The notes beneath the pieces are model-generated. The model was not told the DNA's origin and made no database searches. It saw only the letters and a list, made by a program, of their open reading frames with translations. From Dietzia alimentaria 72 (GTDB taxonomy: Bacteria; Actinomycetota; Actinomycetes; Mycobacteriales; Mycobacteriaceae), in contig NZ_AGFF01000010.1 of the NCBI RefSeq assembly GCF_000226215.1, forward strand, positions 1 through 33,783: 33,783 nucleotides of DNA, read 5' to 3'. The position numbers and the translations under genes are program-made. Every line of letters starts with the position of its first letter. Positions within the stretch are counted from its first letter, which is position 1. Shown here piece after piece: positions 16,347 to 23,975 of the stretch.

Positions 16347-16508
16347 GGGCGGGGTGAAACTCCCCACCGGCGGTGATGTCATCGGTCCCATGACCGGAGG
16401 CGAGCCCGCGAGCGCTCCGTAGGCACGGCCTTCTCGGTCGGGCAGGCGGGGGTCAGCAGACCCGGTGTGATCCCGGGGCCGACGGTCATAGTCCGGATGG
16501 AAGAGAAC
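16342..16508 (+). promoter_or_regulatory. FMN riboswitch (RFN element)
   Basis: All conserved RFN blocks are present in order: AGGGCGGGGTGAAACTCCCC then ACCGGCGGT at the 5' side, GCCCGCGAGC in the middle, GGTCAGCAGACCCGGT, then GGGGCCGACGGTCATAGTC and CCGGATGGAAGAGAA at the 3' side. The ends pair as helix P1 (GTTCTC with GAGAAC). The element binds FMN and switches off riboflavin biosynthesis or uptake genes; it stands 106 nt before a PnuC-like gene. Confidence 0.97.
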
Positions 16509-16587
16509 ATCGCGCCACCCGCGCGACGCCTCGGCCTCCAGCGGCCGTGGCCCGAGTGGGCGACGTGGCATAAGCCCTGGGCCGTCT

Positions 16588-16613
16588 GTGTTGAGCCCGT
16601 GAAAGGGGCACAC
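16588..16613 (+). promoter_or_regulatory. Shine-Dalgarno-sequestering hairpin of the FMN riboswitch
   Basis: GTGT-TGA-GCCC pairs with GGGC-ACAC, an 8-bp stem with a 3-nt bulge and a 7-nt loop, ending 1 nt before the ATG at 16615. The Shine-Dalgarno AAAGGGG (16602-16608) lies in its loop and 3' arm. This is the expected OFF-state structure of a translationally acting riboswitch; no terminator with a U-run is seen. Confidence 0.6.
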
Positions 16614-16614
16614 G

Positions 16615-17367
16615 ATGAGCCTTCTCAACTCATTCCTCGACGCGCAGTTGATGATCGGCGGAGTTCCGATCCTGTGGCGTGAGATCGTCGGAAACGTCTT
16701 TGGACTCGCGGCCGCCGTCGGCGGCATGCGCCGCGTGGTCTGGGCGTGGCCGGTCGGGATCGTCGGCAACCTCACCCTGCTCACCGTCTTCCTCGGTGGC
16801 GTCTTCCACACCCCGCAGGACGTTGACCTCTACGGACAGGCCGGCCGGCAGGTCATGTTCCTGGCAGTGGGTGTGTACGGCTGGTGGCGGTGGACGCACG
16901 ACAAGCGGGTCAATGCCGCGCTGCCGGGGGCTGCCGCGGCGGACACGGCGGCGGTGCATCCGCACTGGGCCACGGGCCGCCAGCGCGCGGGACTCGCGGT
17001 GGGGATGCTGGTCGGCACGCTCGTGTTCGGCTGGATCTTCGCCGAACTCGGCTCGTGGGGCCCGTGGGCCGACGCGTGGATCTTCACCGGCTCGATCCTC
17101 GCGACGTACGGAATGGCCCGCGGGTGGACGGAGTTCTGGCTGCTGTGGATCGCGGTCGACATCGTGGGCGTTCCGCTCCTGGTGAAGGCCGGTTACTACC
17201 CGTCCGCCGCGCTGTACCTGGTCTACGCCGCGTTTGTCGTCTGGGGCTTCGCCGTGTGGTGGCGCGTGGACCTGTCCGAGCGGGAAGATCTGACCTCCGA
17301 TGACGGCGCGGACGAGCTCGGACGGTCGCAGACCCGCGAGGGCCGTCACCATGAGCCTGTCGGGTAG
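16615..17367 (+). CDS. ribM: PnuC-family riboflavin transporter (RibM/PnuX type)
   Basis: A 250-residue integral membrane protein of the PnuC fold, with about seven hydrophobic segments, the family-like WPVGIVGNLTLLTVFLGGVF region and the Trp-rich YGWWRWTH motif. PnuC proteins carry nicotinamide riboside, but those under an FMN riboswitch (RibM/PnuX of Corynebacterium and Streptomyces) are riboflavin facilitators, and the RFN element directly upstream makes that the best call here. It is followed by an acidic, hydrophilic C-terminal tail (about residues 222-250) of no known role. The start is fixed by AAAGGGG 6 nt upstream and the hairpin that covers it. Confidence 0.9.
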   Translation: MSLLNSFLDAQLMIGGVPILWREIVGNVFGLAAAVGGMRRVVWAWPVGIVGNLTLLTVFLGGVFHTPQDVDLYGQAGRQVMFLAVGVYGWWRWTHDKRVNAALPGAAAADTAAVHPHWATGRQRAGLAVGMLVGTLVFGWIFAELGSWGPWADAWIFTGSILATYGMARGWTEFWLLWIAVDIVGVPLLVKAGYYPSAALYLVYAAFVVWGFAVWWRVDLSEREDLTSDDGADELGRSQTREGRHHEPVG

Positions 17368-17393
17368 CTCCGTCGGTTAGGCGCCGCCGGGTG

Positions 17394-18710
17394 TCAGCGT
17401 TCCGCGCGCACCCGGCGGGGTCCTACCGCGGCCACCACGATGAGTGACAGGGCACCGAGGGCGAAGCCCAGCCCGCGGAAGTCGATCCACGCGAACACCA
17501 GGCCCGACAGTAGTCCGCCCGCTGCGCCCGACAGGGCCACGGCCACGTCGGCCTGTCCTTGCACGGTGGCGCGGACGGACGTCGGCACAGAGGTGGTGAG
17601 CACTGTCGTACCGGACACCAGGCCCAGGCTCCAGCCGAGTCCCAGAAGGATCAACGCGGCGGTCACGAGCGGAGTCGAAGTCGGCGGGGCCAGTGCCGCG
17701 AGCACTCCAGCTGCCAACAGGACCAGGCCCGACGACACCGCCACGACGCGCGTGCCAAACTTGTCCACCAGCCATCCTGACAGCGGCGCGGGCAGGAACA
17801 TCGCGGCCACGTGCAGCGAGATCACCAGGCCCACCACGGTCACGGCGTGGTCGTGCGCGCGCATGTGTACCGGCGTCATGGTCATAAGTCCGACCATCAC
17901 GAACTGCGTCAGCGCCATCACCACGACGCCCGTGATCACGTCAGAGTTCCACACGCGGAGCGGCGCGACGAGAGCGGCGGTGCCGCCGGGCGAGGACGGT
18001 GACGACGACGAGGTTGCCACGGCTTCGGTCTGCGCTTCGGCCTGCGCTTCCGCCTGCGCGAGCTCCAGCCTGCGCGCTTCGAGCAGGGGATCGGGCCTGA
18101 GGAGCAGAAAGATGACGAGGGCGGCGCCCCCGTAGGCCGCGGCGGCCAGGAGGAACGGCCCGGCGAGCGGAGCCAGGCCTAAAGACTCGGCGACCACGCC
18201 GGTTGGCCCCACGAGGTTGGGCCCGGCAACGGCCCCGGCGGTGGTGCCGAGCAGAACATAGGACAGTGACCGGGCGCGGTTGGCATCGGTCGCGAGGTCG
18301 GCGCCGGCGTAGCGGGCCTGCAGGTTGGTGGCGGTACCGGAGCCGTAGACGACAAACGCGAGAAACAGCAGCGGGAGCGATTCTAAGGCTGTGGCTAGCA
18401 CAATTCCCACGGCGCCGAGTGCGCCGAATGCGAACCCGGTGGCCAGGCCGGGTCGTCGTCCGTGGGCCTGCGATAGTTTGCCGACTGCGATTGCGGCGAT
18501 GGCGGAACCGCCCGTGAACAGCGCCGACGGCAGGCCCGACAGTCCGGGGCCGCCGAGCAGATCCTCGGCCAGGAGGGCACCCACCGTGACTCCGGCGGCG
18601 AGTCCGGCCCCGGCAAGGAGCTGGCCCAGCACGAGGACGATGAGGGTCCGTCGCTGGATCGTCTCGTGCTCCGTATCGGCGACGCTCCCGGCTCCCGCCA
18701 GCTGGCTCAC
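17394..18710 (-). CDS. MFS transporter (12 TM), putative exporter
   Basis: A 438-residue major facilitator with about 12 hydrophobic helices. After the first helix pair is the motif-A-like loop AVGKLSQAHGRRPGL, and the sixth and seventh helices are separated by a hydrophilic loop rich in Glu, Gln and Ala repeats (AQAEAQAEAQTEA) and Ser. Sugar- or drug-efflux type; the substrate cannot be read. GTG start at 18710 overlaps the stop of the upstream methyltransferase by 4 bp (GTGA), so it is translationally coupled to that gene and to the PIG-L deacetylase before it. It may export the product of those enzymes. Confidence 0.9.
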   Translation of the reverse strand: MSQLAGAGSVADTEHETIQRRTLIVLVLGQLLAGAGLAAGVTVGALLAEDLLGGPGLSGLPSALFTGGSAIAAIAVGKLSQAHGRRPGLATGFAFGALGAVGIVLATALESLPLLFLAFVVYGSGTATNLQARYAGADLATDANRARSLSYVLLGTTAGAVAGPNLVGPTGVVAESLGLAPLAGPFLLAAAAYGGAALVIFLLLRPDPLLEARRLELAQAEAQAEAQTEAVATSSSSPSSPGGTAALVAPLRVWNSDVITGVVVMALTQFVMVGLMTMTPVHMRAHDHAVTVVGLVISLHVAAMFLPAPLSGWLVDKFGTRVVAVSSGLVLLAAGVLAALAPPTSTPLVTAALILLGLGWSLGLVSGTTVLTTSVPTSVRATVQGQADVAVALSGAAGGLLSGLVFAWIDFRGLGFALGALSLIVVAAVGPRRVRAER

Positions 18711-19318
18711 CTGCTGGCCCAGCTGCGGGCGTGGAGGAGCACGTCTACGGCGGTGGCTTTGCCGGCCGGGCGCAGGTCGTGCCGCAGCGAGACCACCTCG
18801 AGGCCCTCTGCCCCTCGCGCGAGATCGGTGACGCCGGGGAGCAGGTTCGGGTCCTGGGGGCCGCCGACCCCGCGACGCAGGTTCTCGGCGGCATGGCCCA
18901 GGTAGACCAGGTGCCCGCCCGGCCGTAGCCAGGTACCGGCGTTGCGCAGGACCTCGGTGAGGGCCCCGAGTTCCGGGTGGAGGAAACCGATCACCACCAG
19001 GTCGACCTGCCCGGGGGGAGTCCAGGAGGTGGCGTCGCCGACAACCCAGTCAACGCTGCCGCTGCGGCCCTCATCGGAGTCCTTTGCCCGGGCCTGGTCG
19101 ATCGCCACCTCGGAGAAGTCGACTGCCCGGACCTGCCAGCCGTGCGCGGCCAGCCAGCGTGCGTGCCGACCGTCACCGCACGCTAGGTCGACGGCTGTGC
19201 CCACGGTCAGTCCCGCGTCCTCGGCGGACGTGACCTCGGAGACGATCCGCGCGGCCGGGGTCGTCCCCCACGCGTCGGGCTGCGCGAGGTAGCGGGCGTT
19301 CCATTCGGCGGCGTCCAC
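18707..19318 (-). CDS. class I SAM-dependent methyltransferase (TehB/TPMT-like)
   Basis: A 203-residue small-molecule methyltransferase. WNARYLAQPDAWGTTP at the N-terminus, the SAM-binding motif I VDLACGDGRHARWLA (about residues 37-51), the acidic end of strand two (VRAVDFSEVAIDQAR) and the later WLRPGGHLVYLGH are as in TehB/thiopurine-type enzymes. The GTG start at 19318 is supported by AAAGGA 12 nt upstream; starts further up lie in a Pro/Thr-rich stretch that looks noncoding. It is the middle gene of PIG-L, methyltransferase, MFS, with a 44-bp gap before and a 4-bp overlap after. The acceptor is unknown. Confidence 0.88.
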   Translation of the reverse strand: MDAAEWNARYLAQPDAWGTTPAARIVSEVTSAEDAGLTVGTAVDLACGDGRHARWLAAHGWQVRAVDFSEVAIDQARAKDSDEGRSGSVDWVVGDATSWTPPGQVDLVVIGFLHPELGALTEVLRNAGTWLRPGGHLVYLGHAAENLRRGVGGPQDPNLLPGVTDLARGAEGLEVVSLRHDLRPAGKATAVDVLLHARSWASR

Positions 19319-19362
19319 GGGCGGTCGTCCTTTCGGTGGTGGTTGTTGCGAGTTCGTAATGT

Positions 19363-20052
19363 TCACGGGCGGCGTTGTTCGTACGGGCGGCGGAGCCAGC
19401 GCAGGTGCTCGGTGTCGCCTTGTAGTTCCAGTCTCCTCCACAGGACGCTTCCGGGGACCGCCTGGCTGGGGTGGCGGTCGACGGCGGCGCGTTGGGCGGT
19501 GCGGTCGACGGTCAGTATGACGTCCACCTCCGACATCGGTCTGCCGCGAAATCCGGTGAACCCCTCGTCTGCCAGTGTTCCGCAGATCTCGTCGGGCAGA
19601 GTCCAGGCCAGTACCGGCAGTTCGTCACTGTCCGCCACCCGGATGGCGGCGTGGGTGGCGGCCAGGTGGTCGGGGTGGCCGCTGATTCCAGTGGTATCAA
19701 AAGTGATGATCCCGTCCGGCCGAGTTGCGGCGACCGACTGTCGGACCTCGGCGTCGAGGACGGGCTCCGGGAGGTCGTGCAGACCGCCGTCGGGTAGGGA
19801 GCGCAGATCAACGGACCGAACACCGAGCGCATCGCCAGCGGACCGGAGTTCGTGCTCGCGAATCCGCGACAGATCTCCCTCGATCCCCTGTAGCGTCGAC
19901 GCTTCGCCGCGGGTCAGGCACAGAACATCTACTGTCGCGCCCGAGGCGACGAACGCGGAGATCGTGGCGCCGAGGCCGAACGACTCGTCGTCAGGGTGGG
20001 CTACCACCGCCAGAACGTGGTCCCAGAAGGGCAAAGCCGTGGAGCTGCTCAT
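19363..20052 (-). CDS. PIG-L/LmbE-family N-acetylglucosaminyl deacetylase
   Basis: A 229-residue zinc-dependent deacetylase of the PIG-L fold. AHPDDE at residues 18-23 (metal ligands His and Asp, general-base Asp) and a second His motif SGHPDHLA near 130 are intact. In mycolata this fold serves mycothiol metabolism (MshB, Mca), but this protein is shorter than MshB and Mca (about 290-300 residues), so it is probably a different member acting on an N-acetyl sugar or amide. The ATG at 20052 has AGGAAGGA upstream. It is the first gene of an operon with a methyltransferase and an MFS exporter and faces a second methyltransferase gene. Confidence 0.9.
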   Translation of the reverse strand: MSSSTALPFWDHVLAVVAHPDDESFGLGATISAFVASGATVDVLCLTRGEASTLQGIEGDLSRIREHELRSAGDALGVRSVDLRSLPDGGLHDLPEPVLDAEVRQSVAATRPDGIITFDTTGISGHPDHLAATHAAIRVADSDELPVLAWTLPDEICGTLADEGFTGFRGRPMSEVDVILTVDRTAQRAAVDRHPSQAVPGSVLWRRLELQGDTEHLRWLRRPYEQRRP

Positions 20053-20090
20053 GGTGGCGTTCCTTCCTCGGGCTCCGCGCGCAGGCGCTT

Positions 20091-20108
20091 GATACCCGAT
20101 AGGGTATC
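20091..20108. promoter_or_regulatory. candidate operator GATACCC-GATA-GGGTATC in a divergent promoter
   Basis: A perfect 7-bp inverted repeat with a 4-nt spacer in the 105-bp region between the divergent PIG-L and methyltransferase genes. The ATACCC-N4-GGGTAT form resembles operators of CsoR/CstR-family repressors that sense copper or persulfides. No such regulator gene is in the window. TAGGGT within it could be a -10 for the rightward gene. Confidence 0.5.
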
Positions 20109-20157
20109 GGAGTTCCGATGTGTTCGTGCGACCGTGGGTCCGAGTCCAGGGGTGGGA

Positions 20158-20799
20158 ATGACTGATAGAGATGCACGCCGAAACACTGAGTACAACACGT
20201 TGTTCTCGCACAGTTGGCCGGTGTTGAATTCGGTACTCGGACGCCTGGGCCTGGCTGATTCGCGTAGACGACTCGTCGCGGGGCTGCAGGGCACGGTGGT
20301 GGAGGTGGGTGCGGGCGACGGGGTGACGTTCCAGCACTATCCGCCCGAGGTCACACGCGTCGTGGCAGTGGAACCGGACCCGCATCTGCGTGCCCGGGCC
20401 CGCGAGCGTGCGGCGGGCGCGCCGGTCCCCGCCCACGTGAGCGGTGGTGTCGCGGAGTCTCTGCCGTTGGCGGACGGCGAGGCCGACGCCGTGGTGTTCA
20501 GTCTGGTCCTCTGCACCGTCTCGGACGTGTCGGCTGCGCTCGCAGAGGCCCGACGTGTGCTGGCCCCGGGAGGTGAACTGCGACTGCTGGAACACGTGCG
20601 CGCCGAAGGCGCGTTGGGCGGGGTCGCAGACCGCATCGCCCCGGTGTGGGGCCACTTCGGTGGTGGCTGCCGACCGAACCAGGACACTCGGGCACTGGTC
20701 GCGGAAGCGGGCTTCGACGTCGCAGGACTGCGGACGCGACCGTTTCCGCCGTTGGTTCCGCTCATGCCGATGATGACCGGCACCGCCAGGCTCCGCTAA
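20158..20799 (+). CDS. class I SAM-dependent methyltransferase, METTL7/TMT1-like
   Basis: A 213-residue methyltransferase. SAM motif I is VVEVGAGDGVTFQHYP (about 45-60), the acidic residue after strand two is in VVAVEPDPHLRARAR, and VLAPGGELRLLEHVRA is the post-I/III region. The late segment FGGGCRPNQDTRALVAEAGFD matches the GC-x-x-x-R-x-T pattern of METTL7-type proteins, which in animals methylate thiols; transferring that activity to this protein is inference. AGGGG precedes the ATG. It is divergent from the PIG-L operon and shares the dyad-containing promoter. Confidence 0.87.
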   Translation: MTDRDARRNTEYNTLFSHSWPVLNSVLGRLGLADSRRRLVAGLQGTVVEVGAGDGVTFQHYPPEVTRVVAVEPDPHLRARARERAAGAPVPAHVSGGVAESLPLADGEADAVVFSLVLCTVSDVSAALAEARRVLAPGGELRLLEHVRAEGALGGVADRIAPVWGHFGGGCRPNQDTRALVAEAGFDVAGLRTRPFPPLVPLMPMMTGTARLR

Positions 20800-20806
20800 G
20801 CAACGT

Positions 20807-20839
20807 GTCGTCGTCGTCGTCGTCGACCCGACCCGACCC
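20807..20839. repeat. simple-sequence repeats (GTC)6 and (GACCC)3
   Basis: Six GTC units at 20807-20824 followed directly by three GACCC units at 20825-20839, in the 47-bp gap between two convergent genes. Because both neighbours end here, length variation would not change either protein. Confidence 0.8.
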
Positions 20840-20846
20840 GCACGGT

Positions 20847-21836
20847 TTAACCGGCGTGCACCTCACGCATCGGTGGCCGCTCGCCCGGAGCCACCCGAAC
20901 GGTCTCGGCCACGAACCCGCCGCCATCCGGATCGCGCCGGTGCAGGGTCAGCGACTCGCCGGGCGGCTCGGCGTCGATCACGCGACCGTGCCGCTGCAGC
21001 CTGGTGAGTACGGCGAGGTGCTGGTGCATGGCCATCACGGCGAGCGCGGAGTCGGGGGAATTCCGGTGCACGCGTCGTCCCAGGTCAACCTGACTTAGTG
21101 TGTCGAGACCGTACGCCTCGTAGAGGTCGATGAGGATTCCGATGTCCACCCCATATTCGCCGGCGAAGGGGATCGACTCGAGCGCCTCGCGTGTCCCGGC
21201 GTACTCCCCGCCCAGCGGCTGGATGAACCCGCCCAGCGCGGGCCAATGGGTGGCGAGCAGAGGTCGGGCAACGAGCTCGGTGACGCGGCCACCGCCGGCG
21301 GGCAGGACCGTGCGACCGTCGTCGAGGGGCCGGTCAAAGGCGCCCTTGCTGAACACCACGCCAGTCTCGGTGAGCAGCGGGCCGAGCAGGCCCACAGCGA
21401 AGCCGGGATCGAATTCACGCAGGTCAGAGTCGAGAAACGCGACGATATCGCCGTTGGTGGCGGCCAGTGACTTCCACAGCGCCTCCCCCTTGCCCGGGGC
21501 GTCCCCGTAAGCAGGGAGGATGTCGCCCTGCGCCACAACCCGGGCGCCGGCGGCCCGCGCGACATGGGCGGTGGCGTCGGTGCTGTGGGAGTCGACGACG
21601 ACGAGCTCGTCGATCAACGGAACGCTTTCCACCAGTTCCGTGCGCAGGGCGGCGACGATCGCACCGACCGTCGATTCCTCGTTCCGGGCGGGTAGAACCA
21701 CGGAGATTCGCCGCCCGGCCTTGGCGTCCGCCAGGTCGCTGGGGCGGAAGTCGCTCGCGCGGTAGGTCCGTCGCGCCGACCAGGCACGAACCGCGTCGGC
21801 CCGGTCCGCGAGCGTCGTCCGCGAGTTCTCGGTCAC
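20847..21836 (-). CDS. gpgS: glucosyl-3-phosphoglycerate synthase
   Basis: A 329-residue GT-A fold, GT81-type glycosyltransferase that transfers glucose from UDP-glucose to 3-phosphoglycerate, the first step of glucosylglycerate and methylglucose lipopolysaccharide synthesis in mycolata. Visible are ISVVLPARNEESTVG (44-58), VVDSHSTDATA (80-90), the divalent-metal DSD at 136-138 (IVAFLDSDLREFDP) and the acceptor-side segment FAGEYGVDIGILIDLYEAYG. Length and motif positions match mycobacterial GpgS. GTG 21836 has AGGAT 8 nt upstream. A transposon remnant begins within about 100 bp upstream, so the original promoter may have been displaced. Confidence 0.95.
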   Translation of the reverse strand: MTENSRTTLADRADAVRAWSARRTYRASDFRPSDLADAKAGRRISVVLPARNEESTVGAIVAALRTELVESVPLIDELVVVDSHSTDATAHVARAAGARVVAQGDILPAYGDAPGKGEALWKSLAATNGDIVAFLDSDLREFDPGFAVGLLGPLLTETGVVFSKGAFDRPLDDGRTVLPAGGGRVTELVARPLLATHWPALGGFIQPLGGEYAGTREALESIPFAGEYGVDIGILIDLYEAYGLDTLSQVDLGRRVHRNSPDSALAVMAMHQHLAVLTRLQRHGRVIDAEPPGESLTLHRRDPDGGGFVAETVRVAPGERPPMREVHAG

Positions 21837-21932
21837 CCCCGCGATCCTGCCAGAGCTACAGGCCAGGTCAGTAGATGGACCGCATCCGACGAGGTCACGG
21901 GGAAGACGAGGGCCTGCGCAATACGGTCCATC

Positions 21933-23012
21933 GTGACCGGCCTGGATCCCGGGATGGTGACCCTGGCACACCAGGGCGCGGCCGCCTACCGAGACACCTA
22001 CGAGCTGGTGTGGCGCCACCGAGCCGAGCGGTCCAATGCCACCTGGCAGGCCGACCACACCGAACTCGACATCCTCATCCTCGACGCCAACGGGCGACCC
22101 GCCCGGCCCTGGCTGACCGTCATCCTCGACGACTACTCCCGGGCGGTGTGCGGCTATATGGTCTTCCTCGGCGCACCGTCTGCGATGAACACCGCGCTGG
22201 CGTTGCGGCACGCGATCTGGCCCAAGAGCGATCCGAACTGGCCGATGTGCGGACTGCCCGATGTGCTCTACGTCGATCACGGCACCGACTTCACCAGTCA
22301 CCATCTCGCCCAGACCGCCAAGGACCTGCACTTTCAGATCATCTACTCGACCATCGCCCGACCACAGGGCCGAGGCAAGATCGAGCGAATCTTCGGCACA
22401 ATCAACACCGAACTCCTTGCCGAACTGCCGGGCTACCTCACCCGCGGTCAGCGGCACCCCGAGCCGATACTGACGCTGCCCGAACTCGACACCACGATCG
22501 GCGAGTTCATCAGCGCCAAGTATCACCACCGCACACACCCGGAGACCGGCGACAGCCCCTACCGGACCTGGATCGGCGACGGGTGGCTTCCCCGCCTGCC
22601 CGAGACCGTAGATGATCTCAACCTGCTGCTGCTCACCGTGGCCAAAACGCGCATCGTCCACCGCGACGGAGTGCGCTTCCAGGGCCTGCGGTACGTCTCG
22701 CCGCTGCTGGCCGCCTACGTCAAAGAACAGGTCGTGATCCGTTACGACCCCCGCGACATCTCCGAAATCCACGTCTTCCACAAGAACCAGTACATCTGTA
22801 AGGCCGTGGACCCCGATCACGCATCGACCACCGTCAGCCTCAAAGACATCCAGCACGCACGCGCAGCCCGCCGACGCGAGCTACGCGGCCAGATCACCGA
22901 ACGCATTGCCGTCGTCACCGGCCGCCAAGACCCCTCGTTTCCGGCCCCGCCGGCACCAACCCCACCCACCCGGAGGAAGACGAAGCTTCGCACCTACCTG
23001 GAGGATGACTGA
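21933..23012 (+). pseudogene. TniA-like DDE transposase (rve / Mu C-terminal), N-terminally truncated
   Basis: 359 residues from a GTG inside the conserved region; homology seems to continue a few codons upstream (CAIRSIVTGLDPG), but the usual 120-150-residue helix-turn-helix part is absent. The integrase core is complete: Asp41 in WQADHTELDI, Asp115 in VDHGTDF and Glu151 in GRGKIERIFG, a DD35E spacing. A Mu-type C-terminal beta-barrel follows (about 230-290) and a Pro-rich tail that normally contacts the ATPase partner. Without DNA-binding domains it should not recognise transposon ends. The stop overlaps the start of tniB (TGATG). Confidence 0.8.
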
Positions 23013-23824
23013 TGTCTCCGCAACGGTTTATCGCCACCAAACAGCACCGCAGATTCGTCGAGTTCGCCGACGCCGTACGCCGGCAACGCACCATTGGCAT
23101 CTGCTACGGCCAAGCCGGGATCGGCAAGACACTGTCCGCCAGACGGTACGCGAACTGGCACAAAGCCGAGCGACTCCTCGAAGAATGGGGCCCACGCGAT
23201 GACTCCGACTTCCCGATCTATGCCGCGCTGGCCAGAAAACGGACAGTCTTCTACACCCCCGCGGTCCTGAGCACTCCGCGTCAGGTCAGAGACGATCTCA
23301 CCGGCCTGACGGTCCAGGTATCTGCGTGCATCGACGAGCATCTGATCAACACCGGCGAACTGCAGACACGACCCAGAACCCTGCGCAAGTACGTCGAGCT
23401 GATCATCATCGACGAGTCCGACCGCCTCAATGCCACCGCCCTGGAAATGGTGCGAGACCACTACGACCGCGACAACGTCGCCGTCATCCTCATCGGCATG
23501 CCCGGGATCGAGAAGAGATTCAGCCGCTACCCGCAGCTTTACAGCCGCGTCGGGTTCGCCCACGAGTACCGGCCGCTGAGCAAAGACGAGCTGCGATTCG
23601 TGCTCGAACGTCGCTGGCCCAAATACGGCCACCCCCTCGACCCCGACGACTTCACCGACGCTCAAGCCCTCGCCGCGATCACACGGATCACCCGCGGCAA
23701 CTTCCGCCTCGTCGACAGACTGTTCACGCAGATGGAGCGCATCATGCAGATCAACGAGCTCAACACCATCACCGACGACGTCGTCGAAGCCGCCCGATCC
23801 ACCCTAGTCATCGGCATCACCTGA
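23012..23824 (+). CDS. TniB-like AAA+ transposition ATPase
   Basis: A 270-residue ATPase of the TniB/TnsC/MuB group, which binds DNA as a filament and directs the transposase to targets. Walker A is GQAGIGKT at residues 33-40, Walker B ELIIIDESDR at 129-138, with a sensor-like VILIGMPGIEKR near 155-170 and an arginine-containing C-terminal lid. Full length appears intact. A strong Shine-Dalgarno (GGAGGA) lies inside the end of tniA and the genes overlap by 1 bp, so translation is coupled. With a truncated tniA, it is probably a relic unless it serves other elements in the genome. Confidence 0.88.
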   Translation: MSPQRFIATKQHRRFVEFADAVRRQRTIGICYGQAGIGKTLSARRYANWHKAERLLEEWGPRDDSDFPIYAALARKRTVFYTPAVLSTPRQVRDDLTGLTVQVSACIDEHLINTGELQTRPRTLRKYVELIIIDESDRLNATALEMVRDHYDRDNVAVILIGMPGIEKRFSRYPQLYSRVGFAHEYRPLSKDELRFVLERRWPKYGHPLDPDDFTDAQALAAITRITRGNFRLVDRLFTQMERIMQINELNTITDDVVEAARSTLVIGIT

Positions 23825-23826
23825 CA

Positions 23827-23868
23827 CCGCCAAACGAACCTGCGAAATCCCGCCAAACGAAGCTGCGA
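23827..23868. repeat. two 19-bp direct repeats, candidate transposase-binding end sites
   Basis: CCGCCAAACGAACCTGCGA at 23827-23845 and CCGCCAAACGAAGCTGCGA at 23850-23868 differ at one base and are spaced 23 bp apart, immediately after tniB. Repeated sites of about 19-22 bp near the tips are characteristic of Tn7, Mu and Tn5053-class ends. Confidence 0.7.
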
Positions 23869-23895
23869 GTCACACCATCGCTGCTGTGTCACAGG

Positions 23896-23921
23896 GTCGT
23901 GTTCGGAACTTATGACACGAC
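23896..23921. repeat. inverted repeat GTCGTGT / ACACGAC upstream of the recombinase
   Basis: A perfect 7-bp inverted repeat with a 12-nt spacer; a shorter pair GTGTCA (23886-23891) and TGACAC (23913-23918) overlaps it. It could be a recombinase binding (res) site or operator, or part of the transposon tip. Confidence 0.4.
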
Positions 23922-23975
23922 TTCCCGTCGGGTCTAGTGTCTATTGATACAGATTCCGGGCGAAAGGGTCTTCTC

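Larger units (their letters stand above)
21860..23917 (+). mobile_element. TniA-TniB transposon remnant, left end lost
   Basis: A two-gene transposition module of the Tn5053/Tn552/Mu-like class: a DDE transposase missing its N-terminus and an intact ATPase overlapping it by 1 bp. The right boundary is suggested by two 19-bp direct repeats at 23827-23868 and the sequence ATGACA ending at 23917. Read inward this begins TGTCAT, as in the ends of that transposon class. No matching end is seen on the left, where homology fades near 21915; the left coordinate is a guess. No tniQ is present. The serine recombinase further right may or may not belong to the same element. Confidence 0.55.

Noticed and set aside
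18001-18070. Coding repeat GAA/GCC-rich segment in the MFS gene as a separate element
   Set aside because: It is an in-frame Ala/Glu/Gln-rich cytoplasmic loop between helices 6 and 7, a usual place for low-complexity sequence.
21837-22856. Extension of gpgS to a 669-residue protein
   Set aside because: The added N-terminal part is the antisense of the TniA-like transposase; the GTG at 21836 with its Shine-Dalgarno gives the normal GpgS length.
23827-23868. CRISPR-like repeat pair
   Set aside because: Only two units with a 4-bp spacer; they fit transposon end sites far better. No CRISPR array or cas gene was seen anywhere in the window.
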